This document shows, one piece after another, positions 11,601-23,283 of a DNA stretch of 64,000 nucleotides. A program made the translations under genes and the position numbers. Position 1 is the first letter of the stretch, and every line of letters starts with the position of its first letter. The notes beneath the pieces were generated by a model. It worked only from the letters and a program-made list of their open reading frames with translations, searched no databases and was not told the DNA's origin. The stretch comes from Pohlia nutans (lineage: Eukaryota; Streptophyta; Bryopsida; Bryales; Mniaceae). The stretch lies in NCBI GenBank assembly GCA_022496805.1, contig CM040099.1, positions 21,002,031 to 21,066,030 of the forward strand. The letters run 5' to 3'.

Positions 11601-14600
11601 TCGACATGAGCGGGATGCTTTATTTCTATGAAGTTCAGAAACAGCCTCATGAAGTGAAAGAGGTATGCACACGTTCATTACTTATGCACACTCAGGGACT
11701 GGAAAGATCTAACGTTTTTCATTATCTTACTGTATATAGCACCATCATATGCACGATCGCAGAAACAAGGTGCTACTGTGAGACACATCAAAAAGGTTTC
11801 GAATTTTGAGCGAAAAGATGTGTGGAATATCAAATGGGCAGATGACAACCCGGATTTACTTGCCGTCATGGAGAAAGCTCGTATGTACATTCTGCGAGGT
11901 ACTGAACCCGAGGAGCCGGTTGCCTGTACTGCTTACCTGTGCAGCTTCCATGATCTTCAGGTTCATATACCCAAACCATATGTAACGTCATATTTGTTTA
12001 AAGTGGTGCATATCAAAGTGCATATCAAAGTACAAATTAGAAACCTGTGTGAGTTAGAATATAGGGTCCATTTTAGGTGGTAAAATTCCACCTAATTATG
12101 TAATCTAGGATGCTTTAAATTCAAGTAAAGAATAATTTGAGAATCTATCTAAAATACATTAGAATATTTCAGAAGATATCTCGAATATTCCAATTATGTG
12201 ATAATCCCATTTAATTACCCTGATAGCGCACGTGTCTACATTATTCCAATAGAGTGACCTCCCCGAGAAAGGGCTAGAACGTTTCAGGTGGATGTCCAAA
12301 ATATAGGTTGGGCTACGATCCAACACATTGCCAAATTCTCTCAAATTCGCCAATTGAACCCCTAAAGGACCAAGGATTTATAGTTTTGAAATGACTACTT
12401 CAATTGATCATATTGAGAAAAAGATAAACTACATTGGACCAAATTTCAACGATGAACATTGTACGTGTTGGGTCAAAAACAAAGAAATTTGAACAAAAAA
12501 GTGTCCATATAGGGCCTACTCAAAATTGCTAAAATAAAACATTAGACCTGATTCGGGCTTCTTGGTCCATTAGGGGTTAATGAACATTACCATGTATGTC
12601 CCTTGTTCACGAACTTGGATATTGGCATTAGGTGGTTGAAAATAAATCTTTTTAGGATTGGTATTGACTGGCATGTCGCCTGAATTGGCCAACTCAGATT
12701 ATATAATTTTATGCTTGCTTGTATCTAAATCACCGACGCACAGTATTCAAATGTTGCCTTAATTTGACATGATCTGATTGATTTTCCCTCCTCATCGCAG
12801 ATACAAGCCATCCACCTTGATGACGTGATGCATCAACCAGAGGATCCTGGCAGTACGCATGTATTCAACCATGAAACAAAGTCACTACGGGATACACAAC
12901 AGATGCTGTCCGCTGTGGATATTCAGGATGCTTATTCTTACGTCGAGGAGCACTCTCATCCTCGGCTTTGGATCTCTCTGGCTAACCATGCCCTTGAGAC
13001 ACTGGACCTTTCTTATGCTGAAAAGGTTGCTGCTACAACATATTATTGATTTTTATGAGTTTTGTCTCACCTTAACTGCACTATGTTCAGAGGATCCCAG
13101 ATTAATTTTTAATTCAATTTTGTGGAGGAAACCCTGCTATTCGTTAGTGCACTCAATGCAGGGTGCACTCTACGTTATGTTTGAGAATCACGTGCGTTCA
13201 TGACCGCTTCTAAAAACCCTCTTGTATACGAGAGGTTATATGTCTTGTTATACCTTTGAATAGAGATGTATTCCGTTTCAAATATATGTTTAGCATAAGT
13301 ATACGTGAATATTTTCAGTTCTAAATGTGTTTATTGTATGTATACGTAATACGGCAGTGTTGAAATTAATACCCCTTCTGTGCACTCAGGTATACTCGTA
13401 CATGTTTAGTACAATGCACCCCCCGAGACTCAATGGGGCTCTTTTTAACAGATTTTCCTAAATAACCAGCCGATTGAGCATTTCAAACTTTTATTTGGAA
13501 GATTTGGGACGTTAAAGCCTGGAACATCGGTTTTTGGCAAATTCTGACACCTTGGCAAGTTTTCTTTTCTCCAGGCGTTCGTGAAATGCCAGAATTACTA
13601 CGGTGTTCGCTTTGTCAAAGGCCTTCACGCCTTGAAGAATAAATCAACGCAAAAGGCAGAGGTATGCCATGTCTTCGTTGCTTTTGTAGTCAGGCTTGTA
13701 GTGAGATTCCAAACAATTGATGTGATCTTAATTTTGTGTCGCAGTTTTTTCGATATAATGTAGCACAAATTCTACCCTCAATTGATGCTTTTCTATCAAC
13801 AACCTTCTGTTCGGTGTGCGCCTGACAGAGCGCCAAAGTTGGACACATGTATGTGAATGATGTTGGCAGATTTGTCTGTACTTCAAGAGGGACAAAGAAG
13901 CGGAGCAAATCTATTACAGCATGGATAGGAAAGACCTTGTTATTGACATGCGCATGAAGCTAGGCGACTGGATCATGTAAAACATCCATCCCTGTTTGCC
14001 TTGCCTGTCAACATGGTCATCTCATGAACATGGCTCACATGTTGGAAATCTGATGATTTCTGCTCTTCCCCCAACTTGGGACTAGTTTGTAAGACTATCA
14101 AAACTTCAAAGAACGATATTAGAGTTATCCTTAAAGTCACCTTGTGTTTGAATAAGATACCGTGAATTTTGCTTTAATGTACTCTTATTTGTTCACCCCA
14201 AATAGTTAAAAGGTAGGGAAGAGCTTAGTGGTCTCTCATTATTAGGTGTGTAAGAGCTTGATGGTCTTCAAACTCATGGAAAACTAGTTTAGCCATCTTT
14301 CTTGACAGCTAAACTAGTTTCTCTTGAGTTTAGAGACCACCAAGCTCTTACACACCTGATAATGATGGTCCACTAAGCTTTTCCATACTTTTTAACTAAT
14401 TGGGGTGAAAAAATAAAAGAAAAATTCACGATATCTTATTCAAACACAAGGTGACTTTAAGAATAACTCTATTGAGTAATCTTCTTTTTGGTGCATTGAA
14501 TACAGTTTTTTTTGTTTTGTTATTATTTTCTCATGTATACAGTCGGTTTTGAAAAAGAAGTTGATTTTTCCTTGACGTACAAACATGCATAGGCTGGAGA

Positions 14601-17600
14601 AGTTGCTGGAAGGAGAAGGTGGCAGTGACTCTCTGCTGGAGCTTACGTGGAACAACATTGGAGACTACCATGCAGACCGGCAAAACTGGGACAAAGCAGC
14701 TGTCTACTACAACAAAGCCCACAACTGTGAGAAACTGGCTGAATGCTTGTATGCACTGGGCGACTGGAATGCTCTTGGAGCCTTGCTGGAGTCTCTTCCT
14801 CACGGTTCCCCTCTGTATCTCTCCTTGGCCAAGAAGTTTGCTAACGTGGGCATCTGCAAGCACGCTGTAAGCATCACATGGGGACTTTTCTTTTGTTTGG
14901 TTTATTTATTTTTTGACCTACACATGCAATGTTCTTCATTGATTCTGGTGATACAAAATTTAGCCCTCTCTGCATTATATTTTCCACAATATGGTCATTT
15001 TAAAACCATTTGTCACTGTTCGCAAAAATAATTATATACGCTAGTTTGACATTAGGGAAAAAATGGATCCTTAGCAGGGCCCTCTGAGTTTGACAAATGA
15101 GTCTATAATCTGGGTATTAGGGGGTCTACTAAAGGACAAAAACACTGACCAAAATTAGTTGCCATCCGATTTGAATTTCCAATGGTAAATGTAGTTACTG
15201 TGAAAAGGTCAATTCCCATTTTCCCTGTGTATTTTAATAAATATATTCTATTAGGAAACCAGTGTACACATGTAGTGGGTGGCACGTCTTCTGGGGACCA
15301 AAAAATACATGACGTCAAAGACACTAACTTTTATTCTCCAATGGGAATGATTTGCCTACTCTTTTGTCATAATTTTTTGTCCTCATGAGGGTGGGTGGGT
15401 ATAGGGTTTTACTTCATCTTTTAATTAGATAGTACACATTTAAATCTAATCCAGGATCCCTCTGGAAACTTTCTGGAAGGATCTCTTGAGTGTTCATTTT
15501 TTCTCTAATGATGTAACTTTCTGGATCAATATAACTTGGTTGAATCTTCAATACAGGTTACATCCTTTGTGGAAGGGGGGAACATAAAAGCCGCAATCGA
15601 TACTTGCATGGATCTCAACCACTGGGACAAAGGCGTGGACTTGGCCGTGAAACACGACCAATCGAAGTACGTGGAGAGTAGTATGGTCAAGCACACCACG
15701 CATTTACTGGAGTCTGGAAATCCTTTGCATGCTGTCCAAATCCATATGAAGGGAGGCCAACAGTTGGAAGCTGCCAAAATCTTGGTTCAACTAGCACGCC
15801 AAATGGCCACTATCAAGGTACACATGACCTCAGATTCCAATCTCACGTACTTCAAAATAATCCTTTTTGTTACACACATTACATAGCATACTAGAGCAAC
15901 TAGAGCAAACACCCTTTTCAAATGGGATCACAATCTAGTTATGATTAGAAACTAAGTTTACATGGCAATTACAAGAAAATCCCATAATTTTTAGGATACA
16001 AGTGATATTCATACATCACTTAGAAGACTGAATATTCTCCATTTGAAAAGGGTGTTCCCTTCTTGTGCACTATTATGTTATGTACTCTCTCATGATACTA
16101 CCTTTGGTGGACAAATGGGCTTCTAAATGCACACAACTTGACATGTGGGAAGTTCTCCACTCAGATATGCACTCAACATGGCAAGTTTTCAGGATATGCA
16201 AGGAATGTGCAATTCTAGAGTGTCATTAGAGAGGGTTAAGTGTCTTTCTTTATGTACAGTCGGGTACAGGTTGCTTACAAACTTTCTGACTACTTCCTCA
16301 TAAAAACAGAGTCCCTTCCCTAAATTACAATGTGCTCGATATGGCACCCATGGACCTACAAATTGAAAGGGACAATTCCTACTCTAGTCTTCTATTGGTA
16401 GGAATTTTTCCTTACTATATTTGCAATCTTCAAAATCAATGCGGCTGCTTAATATAGGATCTACCTACTTTCAATGCTTACGAAAAAAATTGTAAACATG
16501 TTGTACCCAACTGTACACTGTAAGAGTAGAACATGTTACTATGTTTTATTTCTGGGAAACGAGGGTTTTCCTACGATGTGTTTTTTACAAGAAGATGATT
16601 ATCTTGCCAGACAAGTCCTATGGTGGTGAAGAAATTTTACGTGCTAGCTGCGTTACAAGCAGATGCTGGTCGTGCTTCTTTTGACACCAAACAGGTGAAG
16701 ATTCACTGTTTTATTATCAGCAACTTCCTGCTTTTTCATCCTGGTTTCGTTTCATGAACTTTCTGCTTTTCTGATCTTTCTTAAGCAGTTGTACTGACCT
16801 TTGCAAATCATGTTTGTAAGATAATGGAACTGAAGATAACCATGTTTTATCATTCCATATTCCTTTTGCAGCATGATGCATCTTCATCTTTGAATAGCTT
16901 TTTTGAGAATGCGTGGCATGGAGCAGAGGCATATCATTTTTGGCTGTTAGCGCATCGAGAATTATATGCCAGTCACTTTGACCAAGCCATGAAGGTCTTT
17001 ATTGGATGTTGTTGTATTCAATCCATGAGTTGAATGTTATCTATGTATGCTTAAAATGTAACGAAAGATAGAAACTCCGGCCTCTTTAACCCCTAAATTT
17101 CCTTGTGTTTTTGGGAGCTTGAAACCTCAAAACTGCAATTTTCTACCTCTATGCACTCCCGGGAGTGTGAACCAAATTTTTTTTATTGTTTTTAGACTTT
17201 CGACCGTAAGATCTTGTAACTAAGCCTATTTTTAGTTATTGTTCCAAAAATTGACCGTTGGATGTTTATCATTTGCAAGATCGTAACATCCAAAGTTTGT
17301 GCAAAAGATTTTTTAGGCATTGCTCGGGAGGCATTGTCTCCACGGTGCAAAGGGGGACTTGAACATTATTACCCCAAACATTTTGGCCGTATTTTTTTCC
17401 AAGTAGATAACAAAGTTGAGTACGCTCATGCAAAAGTTTAGAGACTCATTTGGCTTTTTGAGTCTTCATGCAATTCATATTCTAGAATAAGGTACAAAAA
17501 CAACGATTTGGTAAAACATGCATTACGTTAATTTTATTTGGTTTATGGGGAAAATGAACGGTAAGTAGGTATCTCTATAAATTTTTTATTTTTTAGCAAA

Positions 17601-19165
17601 ATTATTATTTTTAAATTCTTAAATCTCAAATTTTAACAAATTTTGAAAGAAAAAATTGTTAAATTACTATAAATTGTGAAGCTTTCTCTTGTAAATTTTG
17701 AAGGCTGCCCCTGTAAAACTTGTAAAAGTTTTGGCTTGGGTCACTTGGAAATATGAGTAGGAATTTGGTTGTGAACATATTACCAAAAAAAATGTCAAAA
17801 AAATCTTGAAAATAAAAAAGTTTTTTTTCTGCCCGCCTAGACCCTGAAAACTAAAATTTGCGTTTAAAAACTCAAAAATTGGAATTTGACTTTGCAATTT
17901 TTTTCACATACACCTTGTAGTATAGGGAGCATCCAGTAAAAATCATAGTAAAAAATATGAGTTTTAACCCAAAAACCTAGGCTGCCCAAAATAGCAAAAG
18001 ACCGTTTTGGTCTTCAAAGAAAGTTAGGGGTTAAAGTGTGTTGTGAATAAAGTGTCGGTTTGTAATGATAATGACCCAGTGCCCATCAGGAAAGGGGCCA
18101 TTGGACTTAAAATGTAAATATGTGGAATAGTTTTGCTATACTTACTCTTGCAGAAGACACATAGAACTAATCATTTCACATCCCAACGTGCTTATTGCAA
18201 TAGGTTTCATGGTGGCTACGAAATTATGAAGACATTTTAGATATTGTTGATATATATTCTTTGATTGCTCTTACATCCTTTTTAAATAAGGTAGGCTTAC
18301 GAACTTTTGATTTGTGTTGTTAAGAGTTTATGGTATCATATCTTAGTTAAAATTATAACATGCTCATAAATATTTACGAAGCATAAGTATACTCATTCAA
18401 ATTTATCTTTCAAGTTTAATACTTCAATATTTCTATGTCAATAAATGGAAAATGAAACTTAACTTTGTCACAAATGTCCTCGTATTTCACAGCATTATTT
18501 GTATTGTAGTAAAGCTATTTCAAAGTTGGAATCTCTTTCACATATTCAACCAAAACAACAAAAAATGTATTCACAATTGGCACTTTCAATATTCACACGC
18601 TATAGTCCAGTTAATCCTTGCAAGACAACTATTCGATGTTGTAAAAGTTGCAACACTCCTATAAACGTAATTTACTTTCATATATACTTTAAAACTTAGA
18701 ATCATAAAATATTCAAATAGGATTGTAAATGCATTTCATACCACTGAGTTTATTTTATGTTTTAACCTGTAGAATGTTGCATATAACATATCATTTAAAA
18801 CATTACTTTCATGTTATGAAGTCAATTTATTATAATATGATTATATAAATGAATTTTCATTGCTACTTTTTTGTTCATTTCATTAACTTTGTTGGTGAAT
18901 AACAAGTATTTGTTATTCAAAACACACATGAACTCTAACTTAGCATGTAACATGTGAATTGTAGGATTTCCAAGTCAAATGTTCATCATCAACATGCAAA
19001 TCAACATTTGCTATTTGTATGGCTACAGGAAATCTAATTGTCGATGAACCCGTACTACAATGTAGTATGTGTAAACACTATTTAATTATTTCAAGATTAC
19101 AACAACATAAGTTTTGTCCATTGTGTCATAGTCCTATAGAATATGTAAACATGCCAACATTATAA
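5629..19165 (+). CDS. IFT121: intraflagellar transport protein 121 (WDR35), complete, 22 exons
   Basis: Subunit of the IFT-A complex, which drives retrograde transport in cilia; in a land plant its expected site is the sperm flagella. Exons: 5629-5745, 6464-6658, 7893-8114, 8640-8822, 8929-9137, 9510-9695, 10026-10095, 10200-10304, 10491-10658, 10850-11015, 11562-11662, 11763-11960, 12801-13025, 13575-13661, 13870-13976, 14593-14866, 15557-15817, 16611-16694, 16872-16994, 18204-18290, 18493-18666, 18965-19165. All join in frame to 1180 residues; animal WDR35 is about the same length. It starts [14 protein letters not shown]. Residues 1 to about 640 are the WD40 propellers ([32 protein letters not shown]); about 640-1050 is the TPR-like solenoid ([20 protein letters not shown]). 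The C-terminus is zinc-binding, with Cys 1147/1150 and 1165/1168 (CSMC, CPLC). Intron 1 has a GC donor. AATAAA follows the stop. Splice sites are read by eye. Confidence 0.95.
5816..6174. mobile_element. two partial MITEs fused in IFT121 intron 1
   Basis: 5816 to about 6000 matches one arm of the foldback element at 14113-14476 (GAGTTATCC, CACCTTG, ACTCTTATTT, TGTGTAAGAGCTTGGTGGTC). From about 6040 to 6174 the sequence matches the right half of the 9203-9456 element and ends GTGGGGTCCTAAATTCCTGATG. Neither is complete, so one probably inserted into or recombined with the other. Confidence 0.7.
6787..7036. mobile_element. Stowaway MITE in IFT121 intron 2
   Basis: Inverted ends CTCCCTCCGTCCCAAATTAT and its complement ATAATTTTGGGACGGAGGGAG match the classic Stowaway consensus. 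TA follows the right end; the left flank has mutated to TT. It is 250 bp and non-coding. Stowaways are moved by Tc1/mariner-type plant transposases. Confidence 0.92.
8242..8477. mobile_element. TTAA-flanked MITE, subfamily S, in IFT121 intron 3
   Basis: TTAACCCTTAAGCGTC at the left and GACGCTTAGAGGTTAA at the right; 236 bp. A related copy is at 5337-5561. Confidence 0.85.
9203..9456. mobile_element. palindromic MITE in IFT121 intron 5
   Basis: Ends ATCAAGAATTTAGGACCCCAC and GTGGGGTCCTAAATTCCTGAT are complementary, and the pairing continues inward (GTGCGAGGTCC, GCACGGATTC). The left arm pairs with most of the right arm. Other copies: 6040-6174 (partial), 25989-26276, 59395-59495 (partial). 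Confidence 0.85.
12354..12580. mobile_element. TTAA MITE, subfamily C, in IFT121 intron 12
   Basis: Left end TTGAACCCCTAAAGGACCAA (TTAA mutated to TTGA), right end TTGGTCCATTAGGGGTTAA; 227 bp. The interior matches 28768-29008 (ATTGATCATATTGTGA, TTCGGGCTTCTTGG). Confidence 0.85.
13161..13424. mobile_element. GGGTGCA-ended MITE in IFT121 intron 13
   Basis: Left GGGTGCACTCTACGTTATG, right AATGCACCCCCC; 264 bp. It is an inverted copy of 19837-20100 and related to 28545-29030. The superfamily is not clear from the ends. Confidence 0.75.
14113..14476. mobile_element. foldback MITE with arms of about 150 bp, IFT121 intron 15
   Basis: The sequence reads ACGATATTAGAGTTATCC inward and returns as its complement, with paired blocks AAAGTCACCTTGTGTTTGAA and TTCAAACACAAGGTGACTTT, then GTGTGTAAGAGCTTG and CAAGCTCTTACACAC, around a centre GCTAAACTAGTT. 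Almost the whole 360 bp could form one hairpin. Confidence 0.85.
14930..15013. mobile_element. remnant of a subfamily C TTAA element, IFT121 intron 16
   Basis: CATGCAATGTTCTTC, GATTCTGGTGATACAAAATTT and TATGGTCATTTTAAAACCAT match the reverse complement of the 28768-29008 interior; both termini are lost. A similar remnant is at 57803-57910. Confidence 0.6.
15908..16056. mobile_element. small 149-bp inverted-repeat element, IFT121 intron 17
   Basis: AACACCCTTTTCAAATGG at the left and CCATTTGAAAAGGGTGTT at the right are perfect 18-bp inverted ends. No coding content; target duplication not clear. Confidence 0.75.
16257..16513. mobile_element. TA-flanked MITE with CAGTCGGGT ends, IFT121 intron 17
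   Basis: TA|CAGTCGGGTAC at the left and GTACCCAACTG|TA at the right. Two further copies at 46362-46586 and 50657-50884 share the interior (CATGGACCTACAAATTGAAA). TA target and CAG terminus fit the Tc1/mariner/pogo group. Confidence 0.85.
17086..18034. mobile_element. 949-bp TTAA-flanked element in IFT121 intron 19
   Basis: Left TTAACCCCTAAATTTCC, right AAAGTTAGGGGTTAA, each inside TTAA. The flanks (GATAGAAACTC before; GAATAAAGTGTC and GATGCCCA-like text after) recur at 39503-39640 with a single TTAA (39522-39525) and no insert, which is a related empty site. The interior is AT-rich with no credible ORF. Confidence 0.88.
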
Positions 19166-19836
19166 TGAATAAAAGGATTGTCAATGATTCAATAAATTGA
19201 TTTAATTTCAATTAACATTAGCGAAAAAATTTATATTACATAAAAATTTTCAACTCGAGTAATAAGATATAAGGTCCATTCTAAATTTTTATTATACTCA
19301 TATTTTTGAATGTATGGATTCTAGGTAACTCATCCTACGTAGCTGATTTTTATTTATTTTAGGGCAACTCATCTTATCCAAAAGCCTCAAAATCAGAATT
19401 GGTTGCTGAAAATTCTACTCTTTTTTTTTCACATTGCTTTCTTTACATAGTAATTTTTTCCTTTATAAAATCAATAATTAACTATAGCACTACTTTTCTA
19501 CCTTTGCATTACTAGCGACTACCAAATTTTAATATTTGTGATTTGATTTCTTTTTCTTTTTTTTCATATTAAATTTTAAATTAAAATTTGATATTTTATA
19601 AATATTTTACATTTTACATTTTAAATTCCTTATCCCATTTCATGTTTTTTCTATTTTCCCATCTACTCCATTCCTTAATAGGATTCCAATGGCGTGTCCA
19701 ATGCTAAAAGAACACCATGTTCATATTTTAGTTTTATTTTATTTTTCATCCTTTTATTTTTTATTTTTATTTTTTGAATTTGATGATTCTCAATTTTTAT
19801 ATCTTTATATCTAATATTATTTTTGTGTTCATTCTC
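19166..19836. other. AT-rich intergenic sequence 3' of IFT121
   Basis: Contains the IFT121 polyadenylation-type AATAAA right after the stop, then low-complexity T/A-rich sequence. No gene or repeat end recognised. Confidence 0.55.
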
Positions 19837-20100
19837 GGGGGTGCACTATACTAATCATGTACGAGTATACATGAGTGCACAGAAGGGGTATTAATTTGAA
19901 CACTGTAGTATTACGAATACATACAAAAAACATATTTAGAACTGAAAATATTCACATATACTTACACTAAACATATATTTAAGATGGAATACATCTGTAT
20001 ACAAAGGTATTTAGACATATAACCTCTTGTATACAAGGGGGTTTTTAGAAGGGGCCATGAACGCACGTGATTTTCAAACATAATGTAGAGTGCACCCCCC
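19837..20100. mobile_element. GGGTGCA-ended MITE, inverted relative to the intron 13 copy
   Basis: Left GGGGGTGCACTATACTA, right GTAGAGTGCACCCCCC; shares GTACGAGTATAC, GTTTTTAGAAGGGG and GAACGCACGTGATT with the other copies. 264 bp, non-coding. Confidence 0.8.
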
Positions 20101-20529
20101 AAGTGTTCATTTCTTATTTTTTATTCTTTTTTCATTTGTTCTTTTATGATAGATCATAGTTCTTTATATATTTTTTATATGGATTGATATCTAATATTAA
20201 TTCACTTGTTGTTTTTTCATGCAATCTGAGACATTGTTCTTTTGGATTTGCAATCTCGTTATTATCTTCACTGAAACATTCTAATCATCTATCTTAAAAG
20301 AAAAAAAATAGAATGATAATCAAATGAATGCATAGAATGTGAGTGTGGTTTCCAAAAAATACACATAGAAGTAATATGGTCTAACAATAGATAAGTTTAT
20401 GGTTCTTCAAAATTTGATAAGTGAACCTTAAATGTATCAAAGTTTAAACCAGAACCATGACTCTAGTTTATGCTTATGACCACCTTTGACCATGCATGTA
20501 AGCGAGACTATGTATTTTCTGTCACACTT

Positions 20530-22216
20530 TTAACCCCTAAAGGACCGTAAGGTCCTGTGGGAGCTTCTGTGACTAGAAATTGACGTTTTTGGACTTGTTA
20601 GGCTTTGAAAGGCGGATTCAACGACAAAGTGACCCTGGCTGTTTTTCTGCACTGAATCTGTCGGTTGTTTGCGATCTGAAATTGGTGGAGTGTGCGATTT
20701 TTAGTGAATTTTTGGAGTTGTGGAAGAGTTGTCGAGGGCAGAGACGGGCTGGCAGGGCAGCAACGCTGAAGCAATCGCGCAGTACGTAAGCGTGCGATTT
20801 AGAACCAAGCGAGTGAGGGGTGCGATTTAGAACCAAGCGAGTGAGGGGTGCGATTCAGAAACCAAGAGCAGTGTCAGGAGTTCTGAATCCAGCTAGAATT
20901 CTGGCACTACAACGAGTCCGACGACCTCGACCGGTGTCAGCGGCAGCGATTTCGAGGTCGAGCAGGTCGTGTTCAGTTTGACAGGCAACGCTGAATTGCG
21001 ATTGAATTACCAAAAATTCTTTTGAGCCCATAATCGACAGAATCCACCAACTCAAAAGAATCCACAATATGGACAGAATTTTCAAAATCGGCAGAACCCA
21101 CAAATTCAAAAATTGGTAGCACCCACAAGTTCTCAAAATCCACAAAATCCACAAATTTTCAAAATTGGCAAAACCCACAAATTTTCAAGATCGACAAAAC
21201 CCACAAATTGGGAATTGAATCAGGAAATTGAAATTGAACCTTCAAAATTGGGAAATTGAACGATTCAGAAATTGAATCGGTTTCAGAAATTGAACGATTT
21301 CAGAAATTGAACGATTTCAGAAATTGAATCGATTCAAAATTGAACGTTCGATTCAATTTCAAAAATTGCAGAAAGTTCGATTTCAGAAATTAAACGTTCT
21401 GCAAATCGAATGTTCTGCAATTTCAGATTAGAATCGAAAATTGGAGAAATTTCAACGCTCTGCAATTACAAATTAGAATCGGAAATCGGAAATTGGAAAT
21501 TGAAGAACGTTCGATTCAATCTCAAATTCCAATTTCCAATTTCTGGGTTGTTGTTACCCATCACTCTCAATGGGAGTGATTCTTTTTTATTTTTTTTATT
21601 ACTTGTTAGTTGTTACCTCCCACCTTTCTGAGGCAATCAAAGCCCAGCATTAGGAGAAGAGCCTGAGTGATTGGCAGTGGGGTAGGGGGCCTCAATCCTT
21701 GAGGTGGGTCAACTGAGTTTAGAGGAGCATTGACAGTGTGTCATGAGCCGGCCCCATGTTCCATACCATGCTCCAAACTGGGTTGGACATGGGGCAGTAA
21801 CAAAAATTTCAGTTTTTGGGCCCAATCTCTTTGCTTGAACACTTCAGAATCCTATATCTTTTTTTCCACACCTTAGAATTTGACGAAAAAAATTCCACAT
21901 GAGGGTCATGATGTTCTTTACATGTGGTAAAAATTTTAGATGTTTAGGAGCACTTCTAAGCAATCTGATTTCAGCATAAGTACAAAGTACCCCCTGCCCG
22001 AACAATTTTCATCAATCTTCTCAAAGGTGGCATTTTCTCAAAAATTGTGCGATCTTGTTGATCTTTTTTTCAGAAACAAATTATGTAAGTCTTCTTTAGT
22101 TTGAACGGTGCCGATTGTGAAAATTACCCCACACTAATAAGAAATTGAGCTTGCTACAAGAGCTAGTCAAGAAAACAGGAGCTAAACTAAAACACCCCTG
22201 GTCCTTTAGGGGTTAA
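20530..22216. mobile_element. 1.7-kb TTAA-flanked element with tandem-repeat interior
   Basis: Left TTAACCCCTAAAGGACCGTA, right CTGGTCCTTTAGGGGTTAA, the most intact inverted ends in the window. The interior differs from all other copies: a GC-richer block (20580-20990) with three 28-29 bp repeats of GTGCGATTTAGAACCAAGCG, then AACCCACAAATTTTCAA-type and GAAATTGAACGATTTC-type repeats (21010-21540). I find no transposase; the longest frames lack any recognisable motif. Confidence 0.85.
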
Positions 22217-22855
22217 CTATGCGACACATAAGTAAGACCACACATATGTCTATTCAACACCCATTTAGATTTGCATTTGGCCACGCAACATATTAATGAA
22301 AATCATACCATGTATTATATTGTTCTATAGTCTACAAGATGTTCCATTCTATCTCATCTTATCATTTTGGTGTGCTTGTATCAATTATGTATCCAAAGTA
22401 TGTTTATGAAAAAAAGAATAGAAGAGAGTGTCATGGGGGAGCATTAGAAATAGTGATGGAAAAAGGACAATAGAAAATCCGAATGGTGGTAGTGGACAAA
22501 GAAAATAGTGGATTATTGTTGGAACTAGAATTGGAATTTTTCATCTTTCTAATAGGTGGATCAATGAAACCAACATTGTACCAATTTCATATAAATTTTA
22601 GATGAAGTGTTGCCCATTTGCCTGAGCATCTACCCAGACACAGGCACCTTTCTACCATTGTCAACATCCAACAATGTAGGGATCACAACTTCTTTGATGC
22701 TATTTTGGGATCTTGAAGACCATACACACCTTCATCGATTGACCGACCTTTAATACTTTCAGGTTGGTAAACTGGTCACTAATTTATGATATCCAGAAAC
22801 AAAACCATATGCACAATTGCATAATCACTCTACAAGTGCAGCGGAAATCAACATG

Positions 22856-23033
22856 TTAACCCCTCAAGCACCAAGGATCCATGGTTTTAAAATGACTAAT
22901 TCAATTGATCATATTGTGAAAAATCAATAATTCAAATGGGAACAAATGAATTTAAACAAAAAGAAGTCCACATAGCACCTCCTCAAAACTGTAAAACAAA
23001 AAATGAGGTCCAATTTGGGCTTCTTGGGCTTAA
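22856..23033. mobile_element. subfamily C TTAA element with damaged right end
   Basis: Left TTAACCCCTCAAGCACCAAG; interior as in 28768-29008; the right end reads TTCTTGGGCTTAAG, so the bases CCTTTAGGGG before the last TTAA are lost. Confidence 0.8.
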
Positions 23034-23283
23034 GACTACAATCAGATCAAAACTACAAAGAAAGAATGCAAGTAAGAAAAAGTTGTATAAAGCATTACAA
23101 CATTCCTACAAACCATTGTGCATTCACTACACATAACCCACTCCCATTGCTTTCATTGTCACATAGCCCATGACTCTCAAAGAGCCCTAGATCTCCAAGA
23201 TTTGATGGTCTTGATTTAATCTGGAGGAGAGGATTATGTCCGATAACCGTCGATAACCTGGTCTCGGCCCGAGACCGGGTTAT

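Noticed and set aside
17086..18034. Classification of the TTAA elements as Tourist/Harbinger (3-bp TTA or TAA duplication)
   Set aside because: Not excluded, but all four bases of TTAA are kept at nearly every end and the termini are symmetric only if TTAA is taken as the duplication.
20580..20836. ORFs inside the 1.7-kb TTAA element as a possible transposase
   Set aside because: Short, without DDE/DDD motifs or DNA-binding domain, and they overlap tandem repeats.
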